Below are positions 1 through 11,960 of a stretch of 64,000 bases of DNA, piece after piece. The DNA is taken from positions 24,632,872-24,696,871 of the forward strand of contig NC_031495.1 of NCBI RefSeq assembly GCF_000237925.1. Reading direction: 5' to 3'. The translations under genes and the position numbers were made by a program. Positions within the stretch are counted from its first letter, which is position 1. Each line of letters opens with the position of its first letter. The DNA comes from Schistosoma mansoni. Lineage: Eukaryota; Platyhelminthes; Trematoda; Strigeidida; Schistosomatidae. The notes below the pieces were generated by a model. The model made no database searches, was not told where the DNA came from, and worked only from the letters and a program-made list of their open reading frames with translations.

Positions 1-555
1 AGCGAAACATAGCTATAATTAATAAGTGGCTTTGTTTTTTAAAAGATTGTACTCAATTTGGCTAGATCATTAAGTCATCAACTTCGAATAATCTAGACTA
101 ATTCATACAAAGACGCTATAAATTTCGATCGTTTATGAGTTATTTTTATATGCTTTCATATTAGACAATTGATCTTTCTACACTACTTAATATTTCAATT
201 CAAAATCAGTCAAGACAACCTCAATACACATAGACAACTTGTTACTGATTTCTTGCCAAGATTTTAATGTGATCGTCTCACTTATATACTCGCTTCCAAA
301 ACTAAATCTGTTAGTATACTGATAAAAATATTTGGTTTCATGGACTTGTAAGTTTTATTATTCATTTATGAATATCGTATACATTTCTGTAATGACAATA
401 GGCTAGAATATAGTTGTTAAGATATGATTATAATCAAGTTTGTTCCAGAATCCTAATTATGTTAATTGGTCGAATATAATCTATACACTATGTTGTTACT
501 ACTATTATTAGTAGTAGTATTATTGCTACTATTTTGTTATCTATCAGATTAGGAA
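1..555. other. AT-rich sequence, no gene seen
   Basis: No long open frame, RNA gene or recognised repeat. A short irregular trinucleotide run (TAC/TAT/TAG type) lies at about 491-540. Confidence 0.5.
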
Positions 556-1085
556 GGTTTATTTATTTATTTGAACACAAATATTGGTACAAAGAAACAT
601 CAGATACATATGCGCCGCACAAATCTCATTTGATTTGTGTGAGGGCTATGATACTGCCCAGGTGCCCAAACTGAAGCAAGTGGTTTTCTTAGGGGGCCAC
701 ACCCGGAGCCTTTGACTTAAAGGTCTGATTCACAAGGCAGTGGAGCATCGTGAGGAGATTCAGTCCCATGGCAACAGGTGACCAATAATTGGTTCATACA
801 CTATTCGTTCCCTCAGGATCCTGGAGCCCATGTGCACCATTGGTTTGGAATCAGGTTTTTCTAACTCCCCTAGGAGGAACTCCCACATCCACCAAGCCGG
901 TTAAAGCGTCGGACGTTCATTTTTCGTTCTCTCAATTCTGTAAACAACAGTAATGCCTCGAGAAGTCAGTGGGTAGGAATTCCTTGGCAGTGGTTGTATG
1001 CACGTGACCGTGTGAGAGTATTTCGCGAGGAAGAGCGAACTCTCCCCACTATTGACCGTACCAGGGCATCTAGAGCTATAAAGAA
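556..1085 (-). repeat. LINE 3'-end-like dispersed repeat (family C), long copy
   Basis: Read on the minus strand this ends in TTTGTACCAATATTTG, then TTCAAATAAATAAATAAA, an A-rich tail with AATAAA hexamers typical of a retroelement 3' end. The last ~120 bp recur at 55540-55670 and 60370-60485, and the body recurs in decayed form at 43745-44190. It is much more GC-rich than its surroundings. No protein frame survives, so it is probably a 3' untranslated region of a non-LTR element. I cannot assign the family by name. Confidence 0.65.
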
Positions 1086-1239
1086 GGTAATATTGTAAAG
1101 TGTCTATGGTTGATAAGGTTTTATGGCCTGCAATATTAACGGGATAAAAAGATTATACAAATATAGAAAATGTATATGGATGAAAGCTCAATATTAATTA
1201 TATGTGGATGCATATAATGTAACGGATAACGTTACGATT

Positions 1240-1560
1240 AGACATGCTGAGGTCAAATAAGTTGACACAACGATTTGTGTCTGTCTGTCTCACAGTTCAC
1301 GATAGGATTGCAAATCTGACCAGATGTATATAAGGTCGTTACACAGTTTAGACCTTTTATCAAACAAAATAATTACTAGTTCAATACAGGAGCATATAAT
1401 CAACTATGGACACATCGTTCTGAAAGAGTCTTCTTTTAAAATAGTCTACACAGTCAAAGGAATTGGATCGAAGGGCGGTCGAGTCAAAAATTTATTCACT
1501 GCTGAGGCATTGGCAATCCACCAACTCAAGCCCGAACGTTGCTTGCAAAAACGATAAGTC
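1240..1560 (+). mobile_element. Penelope-like element fragment (GIY-YIG endonuclease C-terminus)
   Basis: The plus-strand frame at 1324-1557 contains IQEHIINYGHIV, then SSFKIVY, then TAEALAIHQLKPERCLQKR. This is the usual C-terminal pattern of the GIY-YIG endonuclease region of Penelope-like retroelements (H-x-x-x-x-G-H ... F-x-x-x-Y ... TAEA-x-AI ... P-x-LC-x-QK). A short continuation in another frame matches the family's closing hydrophobic/proline residues. Only ~110 residues of what should be an ~800-residue protein remain, so this is a broken copy. Family assignment is by motif memory. Confidence 0.6.
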
Positions 1561-1721
1561 CAACCTCTTATCCTTTCTTGGCCCTAATTCCCTTTTTTAG
1601 TATGTTCTGGTTCTTCTTATTCGATTTTTTAAAATTAGTGTTTTGTAATCTTAATCTGTTATCAGCTATTATTATCCTTAATCAATTTTCCATGATTATT
1701 ATTCGGTTTTTATTATTATAA

Positions 1722-4330
1722 CCTTTAAATCTGTCTTTCTTCCTTCATATCTATCAGTTGGACAATAAGCTTTCATAAATTCGTCCCGTAAATTGTTTCT
1801 TTCTTTTCTTCTCTCACCCCTTGATTATTGCGTAAGCTCATTTGAGAATAAGTCTCGAATCAATTTATGATGCAATCTTTTCTATCCTTCTATAGACAAA
1901 TACTTACCATACAACTATAAATACGAATGTATAGCTTAAATAAATGAAAATTTTCTTCACTAGGTTCTCTCTATTTTTATTCAATGGCACAATGGGTTTT
2001 TTAATTATTGAAAGTAACTGGAAATACGAAAAAAACATAACCAACGAATAAATCATCGATGAGTCGAAACCTGTGTTTTAACGCATCTGAAGCGATCCCT
2101 AATGCTAATTGTGAAGCTGATTGTCATACTATCTCATGGTGAAATTTCATTTCGCAGCACTTTTGCCTTCGGTATTCTCAATTTTAATTTTAAATAGGAA
2201 GTAGTTTGAAATTAATTGAAGTCCTGCATGATGACGAGTAATTAGTTCATGCAAAAATGGAATATGATAATTTACAAATCTTAAAACCTGCACAACTAGA
2301 AGAATTTTGATAAAATACTTTTTATGTACCAAGTGATCACAGATTTATTAGAATCGAACATTACTCACTATAATCCAGGTTTGCTTAGTTAGTTGGAACC
2401 ACTAGATTGTTCACTCTCAATGTAGTTCAAGGTTGAATACACGAATTAATTCTTAGTGTCTGAATTACACATTTTCACTTTCATTGTGAACTACCATCAA
2501 ATTTCTCACTGTACTTTCTACAAAATCACACTAATTAACTTGACCTTGAAAAATTTGCTCCTTTGTTGTTGTTATTTTTTTGGACTTGATTTACTTTCCA
2601 ATTTTGCATATCATTACCTTTACTATTAACTGTAAATGGTTCGAGAACATTTTCACATGTTGCCATTTAATCATTTCACGTTAATGTATGATATTTATAA
2701 TGTTTAAAACATGCGACTAGATTTACCATCATGTGCTAATAATTTTCCCTCACTACATAGTACTTAGAAAAGTTTTATTCATGTGTTAGACCATAAGAAT
2801 CTGTGCGTCTTATAAAACAAAATAGAGATTTTGGTTTTCCCTGTATTCTGATAGCTCTATTTATTTCCGAAATGGGAAATTTCGCCGGTATCACAGCGTA
2901 CCATTAAGAGAGTTCGATAAATAATCACAAACCATTAATCTTGTTCTGTGATTAAAATAATTTTCATATCAATCATATTATCCAAACAATTTTTCAATTA
3001 AGCGCTAACCCATCACTCATTAGTATTTGGCCTTATTATCCATGACCAGATGTTTCAATCGAAATTAGTATCTTAAACAAACAAGATTGATAAATGATTA
3101 CGATTCCTCGAAATTTAGTAGGAGTAAAGTAGTAAATACCACACCATAAATTTATTTAACTACAGAAGCTAAGAGTTCAATCAGTTTCATTCAACGGAAT
3201 GCACAGTACTGAATATCAAATGAGAATGAAACATCTGTTCAGTTAATCAGAGTATCTAACGATTGCTTGGCAAAGGAAGACACTTCAAATAAAGGTTATT
3301 TCATGGAATATACAATAATCAGTCTACGACTGTATATTAGTTATTCATATTCTGGCGCTACTTAGCTACTGTTTTCTCAATGTTTGGCAATATTCATAAA
3401 GATTATGTGTATATGCTGGTGAATGCGTTATGACTAGTATTAACGTTGAAAAGTCTACCAGTTTGTAAATAAGGCTCAATCATTTAACTAGTTGAAATGA
3501 TAGTGTGATGTGTTCTTCATGACTGTAAGTTGCTTTTTATTCAAAAAACGACAGTTAAAACAATCCATAGGGGCCCAACCTTTAAATACGGTAAATAATA
3601 AGTTGTACATTTCTGCAAACTTGCCAGTCCATTTGTAGATATATCAAAGTATTCTCTAACATAAAATCTAGATAATAATTCATTGTTTTATTGAAAATAA
3701 AGAAATGTTTTTTTGACCTTGTTATCCACTTCCTAACTCAATACTTGAGCATGAACAGTATTTTTTTTAGTAAATAGCAAAAGTTAATAATCACCATGTG
3801 ATACACAGATAAGTCCATATTTTACTTTTGTACTTTCTAATAAGATTATCGAACTTTGTAAAAAGGTCTGATGACTATAGCTTAAAAGCCTACTTAGCAT
3901 CATGTTTCAAGTCAAATGAAAATTGAAGTATAGTAACCATAACTATATCACGATCTAAATGATGATTAATTGGATTTTCTCTGTATTAAATTAATATCTG
4001 TACTTTAGAAAATTAACCTTTACTTTACGTGCTACTCGATTTTAGATAGTAGTATAACTCTTCTATTCAACTATTTCAACATTCAATGTCAGACATGACC
4101 GAAGAACCCTTCACGTAAGATAAAAGCTTAAATGAAGAATAAGAAGGACCAACAAGAATTGTAGGCAAAAGACAGCCAAAATTAAAAATTGTGAGTAAAC
4201 ATGATGTATATGTAGAAAATAATAGATGGTTTTGAACTAATTAGGTTAATTAAACGACGTCTTTTGGCACATACCTACATCCATCGTCAAGAAGGTACAA
4301 GTATTTATAAACAGTTGTTTACGCAAAATA
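1722..4330. other. AT-rich intergenic sequence, no gene seen
   Basis: No open frame with coding character, no splice-consistent exons and no recognised repeat. The short minus-strand frame at 2147-2332 has neither homology I recognise nor splice context. Confidence 0.5.
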
Positions 4331-4334
4331 CTCA

Positions 4335-4665
4335 ACATTCACTGCCTGAATATCATCAGCAACAGCGTTTTATGGGAGAGGACAAACCAGCTTCTAGCTG
4401 AAGAGGAAATTAGGGAAAGACGTTGCAAGTGGATAGAACATACATTGAGGAAATCACCAAACTGCATCATGAGGCAATTACTAACTTGGAATCCGGAAGG
4501 GAAGCAGAAAAGAGGAAGGCGAAAGAACACATTACTCCGGGAAGTAGAAGCAGATATGAAAAGGATGAATAGCATCTGGAATGGATTGCCCAGGACAGGG
4601 TTGGATGGAGAATATTGGTGTGCGGCCTATGCTCCTCCACGTGGGGTAACAGGCGTAAGTAAGTA
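4335..4665 (+). mobile_element. SR2-like (RTE clade) LINE, 3'-terminal fragment
   Basis: The plus strand reads [19 protein letters not shown] then [39 protein letters not shown], and after a frame break DRVGWR...VCGLCSSTW. This is the C-terminal tail of RTE-clade SR2 polyproteins (consensus RWKWIGHTLRK...NCITRQALTWNP). The copy ends in GTAAGTAAGTAAG at about 4655-4668, the same tail seen inverted at 6133. It is 5' truncated and carries no RT or endonuclease domain. Confidence 0.8.
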
Positions 4666-5014
4666 AGTCTGGCATATTCATCTCTAGATTTCAAATTTTA
4701 GTGTGAGATATCCACTATTAAATATGAATACATGCTTTGACTTTTGAAATTTTGGGATGATTAATGTCAAAAATCATGTATATAGCAAATTCATTTTCTG
4801 TACCTCAGCATATTTTATTGAACACTTTACAAATAAGCATTTTCTTTTTTATTCGTCTATGAACTAACTGGTTGAGAATATTCTCCACAATTCCTTCTAA
4901 AATATCAGATGATAATTTTTCTTGCTGCTTTGTATAGCACTTGACTGCTAATCATTCACCCTAAAATTCTGTCCTTCAAATAAATAGACTTCATCTTCAT
5001 TCGCAATTCTGTCT

Positions 5015-5017
<3 letters not shown>

Positions 5018-5094
<77 letters not shown>
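5018..5094. repeat. Compound (CT)n(TA)n microsatellite
   Basis: About 16 CT units (5018-5048) run directly into about 23 TA units (5049-5094), both without interruption. Confidence 0.95.
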
Positions 5095-5098
<4 letters not shown>

Positions 5099-6130
5099 GC
5101 TTTTTTCACTCAATAGAATCATTCTTGACCTGAATGACATAACATTATCATGCTCAAATTGGTTTGCATGTACTAAGGATGTGATTTAATTCATTGCTTA
5201 TACTCTTTCTATTTGTACTAATTTGAAAAAAGCAATTTTTCAGATAAAGTGACCTACAACAAGTTAATAACAATATCAGAAATTCATTTAGTTTTTTGCT
5301 CTTTACTATATTACTATCAAATATGTATCTAACCAGAGATAAATTACAAACTTAGTTCAGTTCTGTCTGAATTGTTTTTTTGTCAAGTAGATCAATAAAG
5401 TTGCAAACAAATCTGTTTAATTATGTTTTTTCGTACTTGTTTCCAATATTTAAATTCATGTGTTCCATGTTTTAAAAAAAGTAAATGTAAGATCATTTTA
5501 CATTCAAAGGTATAAAAAAAACTTGGTTACAGAAAAGAATATGAGTAACATTCCGTATAATAGTTCATTTCGTGATTTGACTATTTCGGATACATTTGAA
5601 AGCGATTTTTTTGAATCCTATCTTACTGTTAACAAACAGTTGGAGACTGGTTAGTTGTCTGTTAACAAACCACCTTTGATTTAATTTGACGACTACGTTA
5701 CTTCATAAGTAGGTTTCACATCTTCCTTAGCTTTTTTATTTGCTTTGTCTATCGTATTTGTTTCCATGTGGACGTGTTGCATAAACAAATATGCAATTGA
5801 GTTGTTCAAAGTGTATTTATTACATACAAGATAATCAGAATCTCAGAAATTCTATAGCATTCAAAAATTAACATACTCAGAGTAATTCACAGAAAACAGA
5901 TTGAGGTGAGAAAAAGTTCTGAGACTTTGTAGCTAGTCCTTGGTGAGTTTGTGAATGAACACTGCTGGAAAATCTCACACTAGGAGTAATCAAACGTCCA
6001 ATGTTCTTCAGTATCTTAACCAATCATTTCATTATGTGACAATTCACATTAAACAAGCTCACCAATACCTCATAAACGGATACTTTTGAGTCCGCCAAAT
6101 TACATCGGATAACGTGCGATTATGTAAGCA
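5095..6130. other. AT-rich spacer, no gene seen
   Basis: The frame at 5460-5654 has low-complexity AT codon use and no recognisable domain or splice sites, so I do not call it a gene. Confidence 0.45.
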
Positions 6131-6132
6131 TC

Positions 6133-7800
6133 ATTACTTACTTACTCCTCGTGGAGCATAACCAACTGATAAGAATTCTTCAACTAAATCTGTCCTCGGA
6201 AATTCTTTTCATTTGTTTCCAGTTATAATTCGTTCTTTTGATATCTGCTTCCGATTCGCGATGCAATATGTTTCTTGGTCTACCTCTTTTCCTTTCCCCT
6301 TCAGTAGTCTAAGTTAAGGCTTGCCTCGTGATTCGATTTGATGATTTCCTCATTGTGTATACTATCCACTTCCAAGGTGTTTTCCTAATTTCTTCATTTT
6401 GAGGCTGGTCTGTTCTCTGCCACAATAGGTTATTACTGTTGGTTTCTTGACAGAGGATCTAGAGTATCTTTCGTGAACAACTGTTTATAAATATGTGTAC
6501 CTTTTTGATGATGATTGTGGTAATTCTCCAAGTTTCAGCTCCTACTATAGAACTGTCTTGATGTTCGTACTGAAGTTTCTGAATTTGATGCTGGCTGACA
6601 GTTGTTTTGAGCTCCATGTGTTCTTCAACTGTAAAAATGCCTCCATTGTTTTGCCAACCTTCGCCTACTCATCTCCCTCAGATTGTCTTTGTTTATCGAT
6701 GATGCTGTCCAGGTATGTGGAAGTCTGGACCCCTTCCAGAGTTTCTTCATCCAGTGTGATTGGTCCGGTGCTCTCTGTGCTGCATTTCAGGATCTCACTT
6801 TTTCCCTAGTCTATAGGATAGAAAAGCTAAGTCGTGAGCAAAGTCCAAATCGCATTTAAGCTTTCCATTGTATTCCATGCTTCCCGTCAGATGTGGAGGG
6901 CTTTATAATCCAGTTTAACCACCAGAAGAACGAGAAAGGGTGAGAGTAATCAACCTTGTCTGACTCTGGTCTTCACTTGAAATGAATCTGTGAGCAGTGT
7001 AGCCCATCGTATGAATTCTGTACGATGTTGACGGTTTTCTCAGGTACACTATAGTGCCGAACAAAATTCCATCAGGTTCTTCTATCCACTCTGTTAAATG
7101 CTTTCTCATAGTTCTTTGCTCTTGTATACCGTATTTTCCAGCTAGCCTCTTCTTTATATCATATAGTTGTCTCTTGTTGCTTTCTCATGAAGCTTTTTCC
7201 TGTCATTGCTAGGTCTTTCATATATTTCCTCTTATCAGCTCTACTGCTCCTCTTCACTCGTTTGTTTGCTTCTGTGCTGTCTTTCGACTGCCATTTATTG
7301 CTGTATTCTTGGGACCCAGAGCCTCCTGACACGTTGACGGTAGTGCTTCTTTAATCCCCTTTCACTTGTTCTCCATGGCAGCTTCCTCTTCTGAGTAGAT
7401 CTTGTAAGACTTGAAAAATATTGCTGAAAGTTATCTCAGGTTCGTTAAGTTTTCCAGTATCTTAATTGAAGGTTGTTTCTCCAGTTTTCCAGTGTTTCCT
7501 TAACTCCGTTCTCGTCTTAGCCACCACCAGATTGTGATTTAGAGCTTCATTAGTTCCTTTCTTTGCTCTGATGTCTCCCATTGATCTTCGGAACGTTCTA
7601 TTGATGCAAATATGATCGATCTGGTTTACTGTAATGGTCTGGTGAAACTAATGTAGTTTTGTTAGGGAATATGGTGCCACCTATAGTCATTTTGATGAGA
7701 TCACATTGATTTGCAAATATCTCTTCATTTTTGTCTATTTCGTCCTATGATATATTTATACCTAGTGTTTTCCATTTTGACTTTGGCACACATCGTTAAT
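6133..7800 (-). mobile_element. SR2-like (RTE clade) LINE, internally deleted and decayed
   Basis: The low-coordinate end is the element's 3' end (TTACTTACTTACTCC on plus, complement of the GTAAG tail). Reading upward on minus: the C-terminal WIGHTLRK-type tail; an RT block near 6780-6900 with TSDGKHGIQW and a mutated catalytic box reading D-F-A-H-D for the usual FADD; the YEKAF-x-x-VDR and VPEKTVNIVQNSYDGL RT motifs (6950-7110); and near 7560-7720 the endonuclease C-terminal part (MTIGGTIF ... DHICIN). Spacing between blocks is about 1 kb shorter than the family needs, and several frameshifts and stops are visible. The element cannot be functional. Confidence 0.8.
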
Positions 7801-8361
7801 CTCCCCTATTTTGAACAGATATTATATATCACCAAGATTGATTTAGGAAATTTCGGAGTACATCGTTAAATATGTGAAACATTTCTAGAAATCTACTCAA
7901 AAAAAAGTAGTATTGTAAATCATTTCACTTGTAAAAGCATTCATGCAAACAAAACTAGGATTGATTTGAGTTGAAAGTTTACCTATATTTATAAAACGTG
8001 TAAAATAAGGGGAAAAACAATCAACATATGTTGTTTAGACAATGTTTTTTTTGTGAATAATACAAATTATTTAACATTTTTTAAAATAAGTACTTTACAA
8101 ATATTTAACTAAATATGAAAAAGAAAAAAATGTATAAAAGCACTTACAAATTTCATATCTTTCTATTTTGGTTACATACTTATCTAAACCTGTTTTACAA
8201 TGTATTAGTTTGTATTCATTTATATTTAAGAAATGATCGATTGAATCTAGGTTGTGTCCACAAATTTAACTGTAATATATAAAAGAGAATAAAAGAAAAG
8301 ATTTTCAGACTAATAAGTTTTATAAAACTAGAAAAAAATATTAATTAAACAATTTCATAAT
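7801..8361. other. AT-rich spacer, no gene seen
   Basis: No features recognised. The last 15 bases (8347-8361) are the left target duplication of the adjacent SINE. Confidence 0.5.
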
Positions 8362-8624
8362 ATCAGAAGGGGGGTTTTTTGGAGATTTTAGTAATTTTAT
8401 ATAGTTCAGATCATGAGTCAATTGAAGCTAAACCACTATGGAAAATCTGGAAGCTGCTTTAAAGCCGTTTCGTACTATTAAGGGATTCCTCAGCAGTGCG
8501 CATCGACGATCCCACCTCGCGAGCGAGATTCGAATCCAGGACCTATCAGTCTAGCGCGCGAGCACTTAACCGATAGACCACTGAGCCGGCATCCAACGGT
8601 GTTAATGTGTAAAAAATAATAATA
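8362..8624 (-). mobile_element. Hammerhead/tRNA-like SINE (type B), partial copy with 15-bp target duplication
   Basis: The insertion is bracketed by AAACAATTTCATAAT at 8347-8361 and 8625-8639, an exact 15-bp duplication. On the minus strand it holds a tRNA-like Pol III A box (CTCAGTGGTCTATCGGTTAAG, about 8565-8585) and B box (GGATTCGAATC, about 8527-8537), then a degraded hammerhead at about 8446-8492. CTGAGGA and GAAAC survive, but stem II is mismatched and the GUC cleavage triplet is lost. The SINE 3' end (CCCCCCTTCTGAT) is intact at the left. The 5' part is missing compared with the 461-bp copy at 11961, as expected of 5'-truncated LINE-driven insertion. Confidence 0.8.
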
Positions 8625-8639
8625 AAACAATTTCATAAT

Positions 8640-9974
8640 GTGAAATTAGTTATCATTTAATAAAATGGTAATATTTTTCAAATATTTCAGTTAACAAGTG
8701 AATAGAATGTAGACAAACTTACGTAATTGAAGAGATTTTTTAAGTAAATTTACTATTTCACGCCTACTTTACAATTATTAAATGGATGTTGTCTAAAAGA
8801 CTCAGTTATTGGATTTTCCATGGGACCGTTAATGATACTTTATAAAATGGTATTCCGCAATATTCATCAAACTTAAAGAAATATACACATGTGAATATTT
8901 AATCATTTAACATTACTTATGTTATGCAAGATACTTGTTTTAATCTTATAGTGGCTTTTCTCAATTTGGATATTTATCCTTGTATTGCTCAAAAATTCAA
9001 ATGTTGAGAAATAGTGCTCAAGTTTGATTTGCCCTACAAATGTGAAATATTTCTGACATTATTGATATACTAAATCGATTATTGTACTTTAATTGTTAGT
9101 AACTAAATATGACTAATATTTGAGTTTATACAGATTGAAATCAAATTTACTAGTTTTCGTAAATTACCAAGAGTTTTATCATCCAGATAATCGAATATAG
9201 AATATATCTTCGTCAAGTGGATTTTGTATATACAATTTCAAACTAGTAGTATATTTGATTGCCACATATTGGTTGTAGTGTATCTTCTCATTATCAAATT
9301 ATGAGAAATAATTAAGTCTTTGTATTAAGTGTAGAAAATGCACTTTCTAAATACGACTCTTAAAAACCAGTCACATCATGCACTCTGAACTTAGCTATTC
9401 ACAGTAAACCCTCATGGATTTACTTATTATTCTTTGATATTTTACCTCATAAAATGTTAGTGCAACTTATTTGTGTATAGAGTAAACTATTTTTATGTGA
9501 AGATTATGATTTCTTTTGATAAAACTATCCATAGTAACAGAACAGCTATTTCAAACATAGATAAATACAACAACAAAAAATTAAAAAAACAGAACAATTC
9601 CTCTGCTAATGGTTGGTAAGCTGTATTCTTCCTACAGTACTGTTTTAGCACGAAATTTAAATTGTCATGTTCATTAATTATCTTATTAAACAGAATATAT
9701 CGTGTTCCTTACATTGAAATAAACTATCTTTTTGATGTTATTCTGTCTAAACCAGTTTTCTTATTGTTTGTTAACATATCCTAATCTCACTTTTTTATAT
9801 CTCAACATTTTGAAAACTAAACTTTTATTAATAAATTTTTTCTTCGGCACTGTCTAGAATGAAAGAAACTCGTTAATATCAACAATATTTAATATTATAA
9901 CTTAAAATGAATTGATTTTTACAAGAATCACTGAAGTGTAAAATTTCATTGAGACAAATAATTTACTAATCATT
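8640..9974. other. AT-rich intergenic sequence, no gene seen
   Basis: No coding frame, RNA gene or repeat recognised. Confidence 0.5.
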
Positions 9975-10172
9975 AGTATAGGGTTGTGGAGATCGTTGAG
10001 TTTAGATATTGTGCAACCGTGACCAGTGGAGTTCAACCGTGTCTGTTGTGAAGCAGTTGTTCACTGAAGGCAATGGTGGAGGGTCACACAATATCGTGGA
10101 TTAGTTGAATTCAGACATTAACGCCGTAGGATACCTTCTGGCTCAGTAGTCTAGAGGTTAAGCGTATTAAAT
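9975..10172 (+). mobile_element. Type B hammerhead/tRNA-like SINE, 5' half
   Basis: Plus-strand copy of the element's 5' arm (GTTGTGGAGATCGTTGAG, GACCAGTGGAGTTCAACCGTG, TGTTGTGAAGCAGTTGTTCA) up to the tRNA-like A box (CTGGCTCAGTAGTCTAGAGG at about 10138-10157). It breaks off before the B box and hammerhead. Confidence 0.7.
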
Positions 10173-10624
10173 AGCTTGTTTTATTAAAATCTAAGTTGAT
10201 TTACATTTCAATGGATTGAAGTTTCAAATAAGCACACAATTGAATTATATAAGTGACTCATGATAAAATGAAATGGTAAATATCATTGTTACAACAACAA
10301 CAAATGATCTCATATGTCTATTATAGTTTTTTTTAATATGCCATAAGAAGAATATTTAAATATATAACTGGAAATGAGGTTAAACAAAAATAGTTTACAT
10401 TGAAAATTATTAATGATGTTGCCTTTTTTTTAAAAATTTGTCCTAGTAGAAATCAATTTCAATCATTCGAAAAGGCACAATTTGTGGATAAAGTTTTGAT
10501 TGTATAAATCATAAATTATTTATTGATTTTTAATACATAATACACAATTATTCAATAGAAAGTTATAAAAATGATAGTAATGCACTTCCCATTAAATATC
10601 ACATAGAAAACAGTCATAATGTAA

Positions 10625-10715
10625 ACAGAGATGAATGTTGAGGCAATACACACAATGAGAGAGTGATCAATTGTAGTCCTAAACATCAATGGGGAAGATT
10701 TAATCAATCAATACA
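10625..10715 (+). repeat. Smα repeat fragment
   Basis: Contains GAGGCAATACACACA, then TAGTCCTAAACATCAATGGG and a decayed AAGATT-CAA-CAA-CAATAC tail. This is the monomer-boundary segment found in the Smα units at 17485 and 23 kb. It lacks the Pol III boxes and the hammerhead. Confidence 0.65.
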
Positions 10716-11279
10716 AAAAAATGAGCTATGTATTAACTATATTGGAAGTTCAAATAAAGCGCATCAAAATCGCTGACGAGAGCTTTGAACTAGAAAATAA
10801 AATACAATAAATTATTATTCTACTCCATTTAGTGAATACCCATTTAATTTTTTTTTTCATTCGTTTAATCTTGAATTTTATTCGGAAAATTAGTTTGATG
10901 TATAAGACAAAACATTCTGAAACAGACTTATTGCTGTCTTTTCTCTAAAATTAGGTTTTCAACAAATATCACCGTACGTATTTATCAAAGGGACCTAATA
11001 AATAAGCTATCAGTCTATTTATGGAAGCCAGTCACTTCGCTTAAATCAATCCATTATTAGTAACTATAATAAGTAAAATATTGAAAAACATAATAAGAAT
11101 ATAACGTTAAATCACTAGCCAAATTATTTTATATAAACTATAGCCTTCAACGAGGTAGTAATTAATTAAGCGTAAAAATTAGGTAGTTAGCTAGGTTGGA
11201 AAGAAACCATACAACAATCTGTTACGAATATTCTCACAATCAATGCATCGATCATTACATTCCTCACAACAGTTAACCA

Positions 11280-11365
11280 GATTTTCCATGGTGGTCTAGC
11301 TTCAATTGTCTCATGCTTTCTACTATGAAAAAATACTAAATCTCCACAAAACCCAATCTGATAAT
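11280..11365 (+). repeat. Type B SINE 3'-end fragment
   Basis: Carries GATTTTCCATGGTGGTCTAG, CTTCAATTG, a decayed CTCATG...CTATGAAAAAATACT and CTCCACAAAACCC, the terminal arm of the type B SINE without its promoter or ribozyme. Confidence 0.65.
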
Positions 11366-11960
11366 TAACCTTAATTTGTTAATTGTTTTAGAGTGATAAT
11401 AAAAGTGTATCATGTTAAGGTTGGTTGGTCGGAAGCAAATAGAGAGTAATCTCTGGCCTTTCTCTTCGCGATTATTAATAATAACGACTAGGATCTAAAG
11501 AAGTAGATTATTGCAAAAGGACAGCAAAAAATGAAATTTGTTGTTAACTTTCTTAAAAATTAGTGTAGTAATATCGGTTCGGAGTTCTTCATTTGTTTCT
11601 GTCACTGGGTATAACCATTTGAATCTTGAGAGAATCAGCTGTTGATACATGTTTCTAATTAATGATAACCAACACAACTTAGGGTTTCCTACAAATTGAT
11701 ACTATGAACCTTACATCTAAAATGTATACCTTAGTACTGAATCACTTAATCTGTTGGTTATTCTGGAACTTGTTGGACAGAATTCGATAGACATTAAGTA
11801 ATAAGCATCATGACATCGGCTCATACTGAGTAACCTGTTAAGACTTACACTCTCCATTTCAAACTTCATTCGGAATTAATTCCATATATTTTGTTAAAAC
11901 CACTATAATACCCCAAGTCTATACTCGTGTCCTCTTTTTCAATTCAAAATTTGTTTATTC

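Noticed and set aside
8525-8590. tRNA-like sequence on the minus strand (also at 12104-12165, 23411-23464, 25030-25096)
   Set aside because: The A and B boxes belong to SINE/Smα repeats. The stretches do not fold into complete tRNA cloverleaves, so they are not called tRNA genes.
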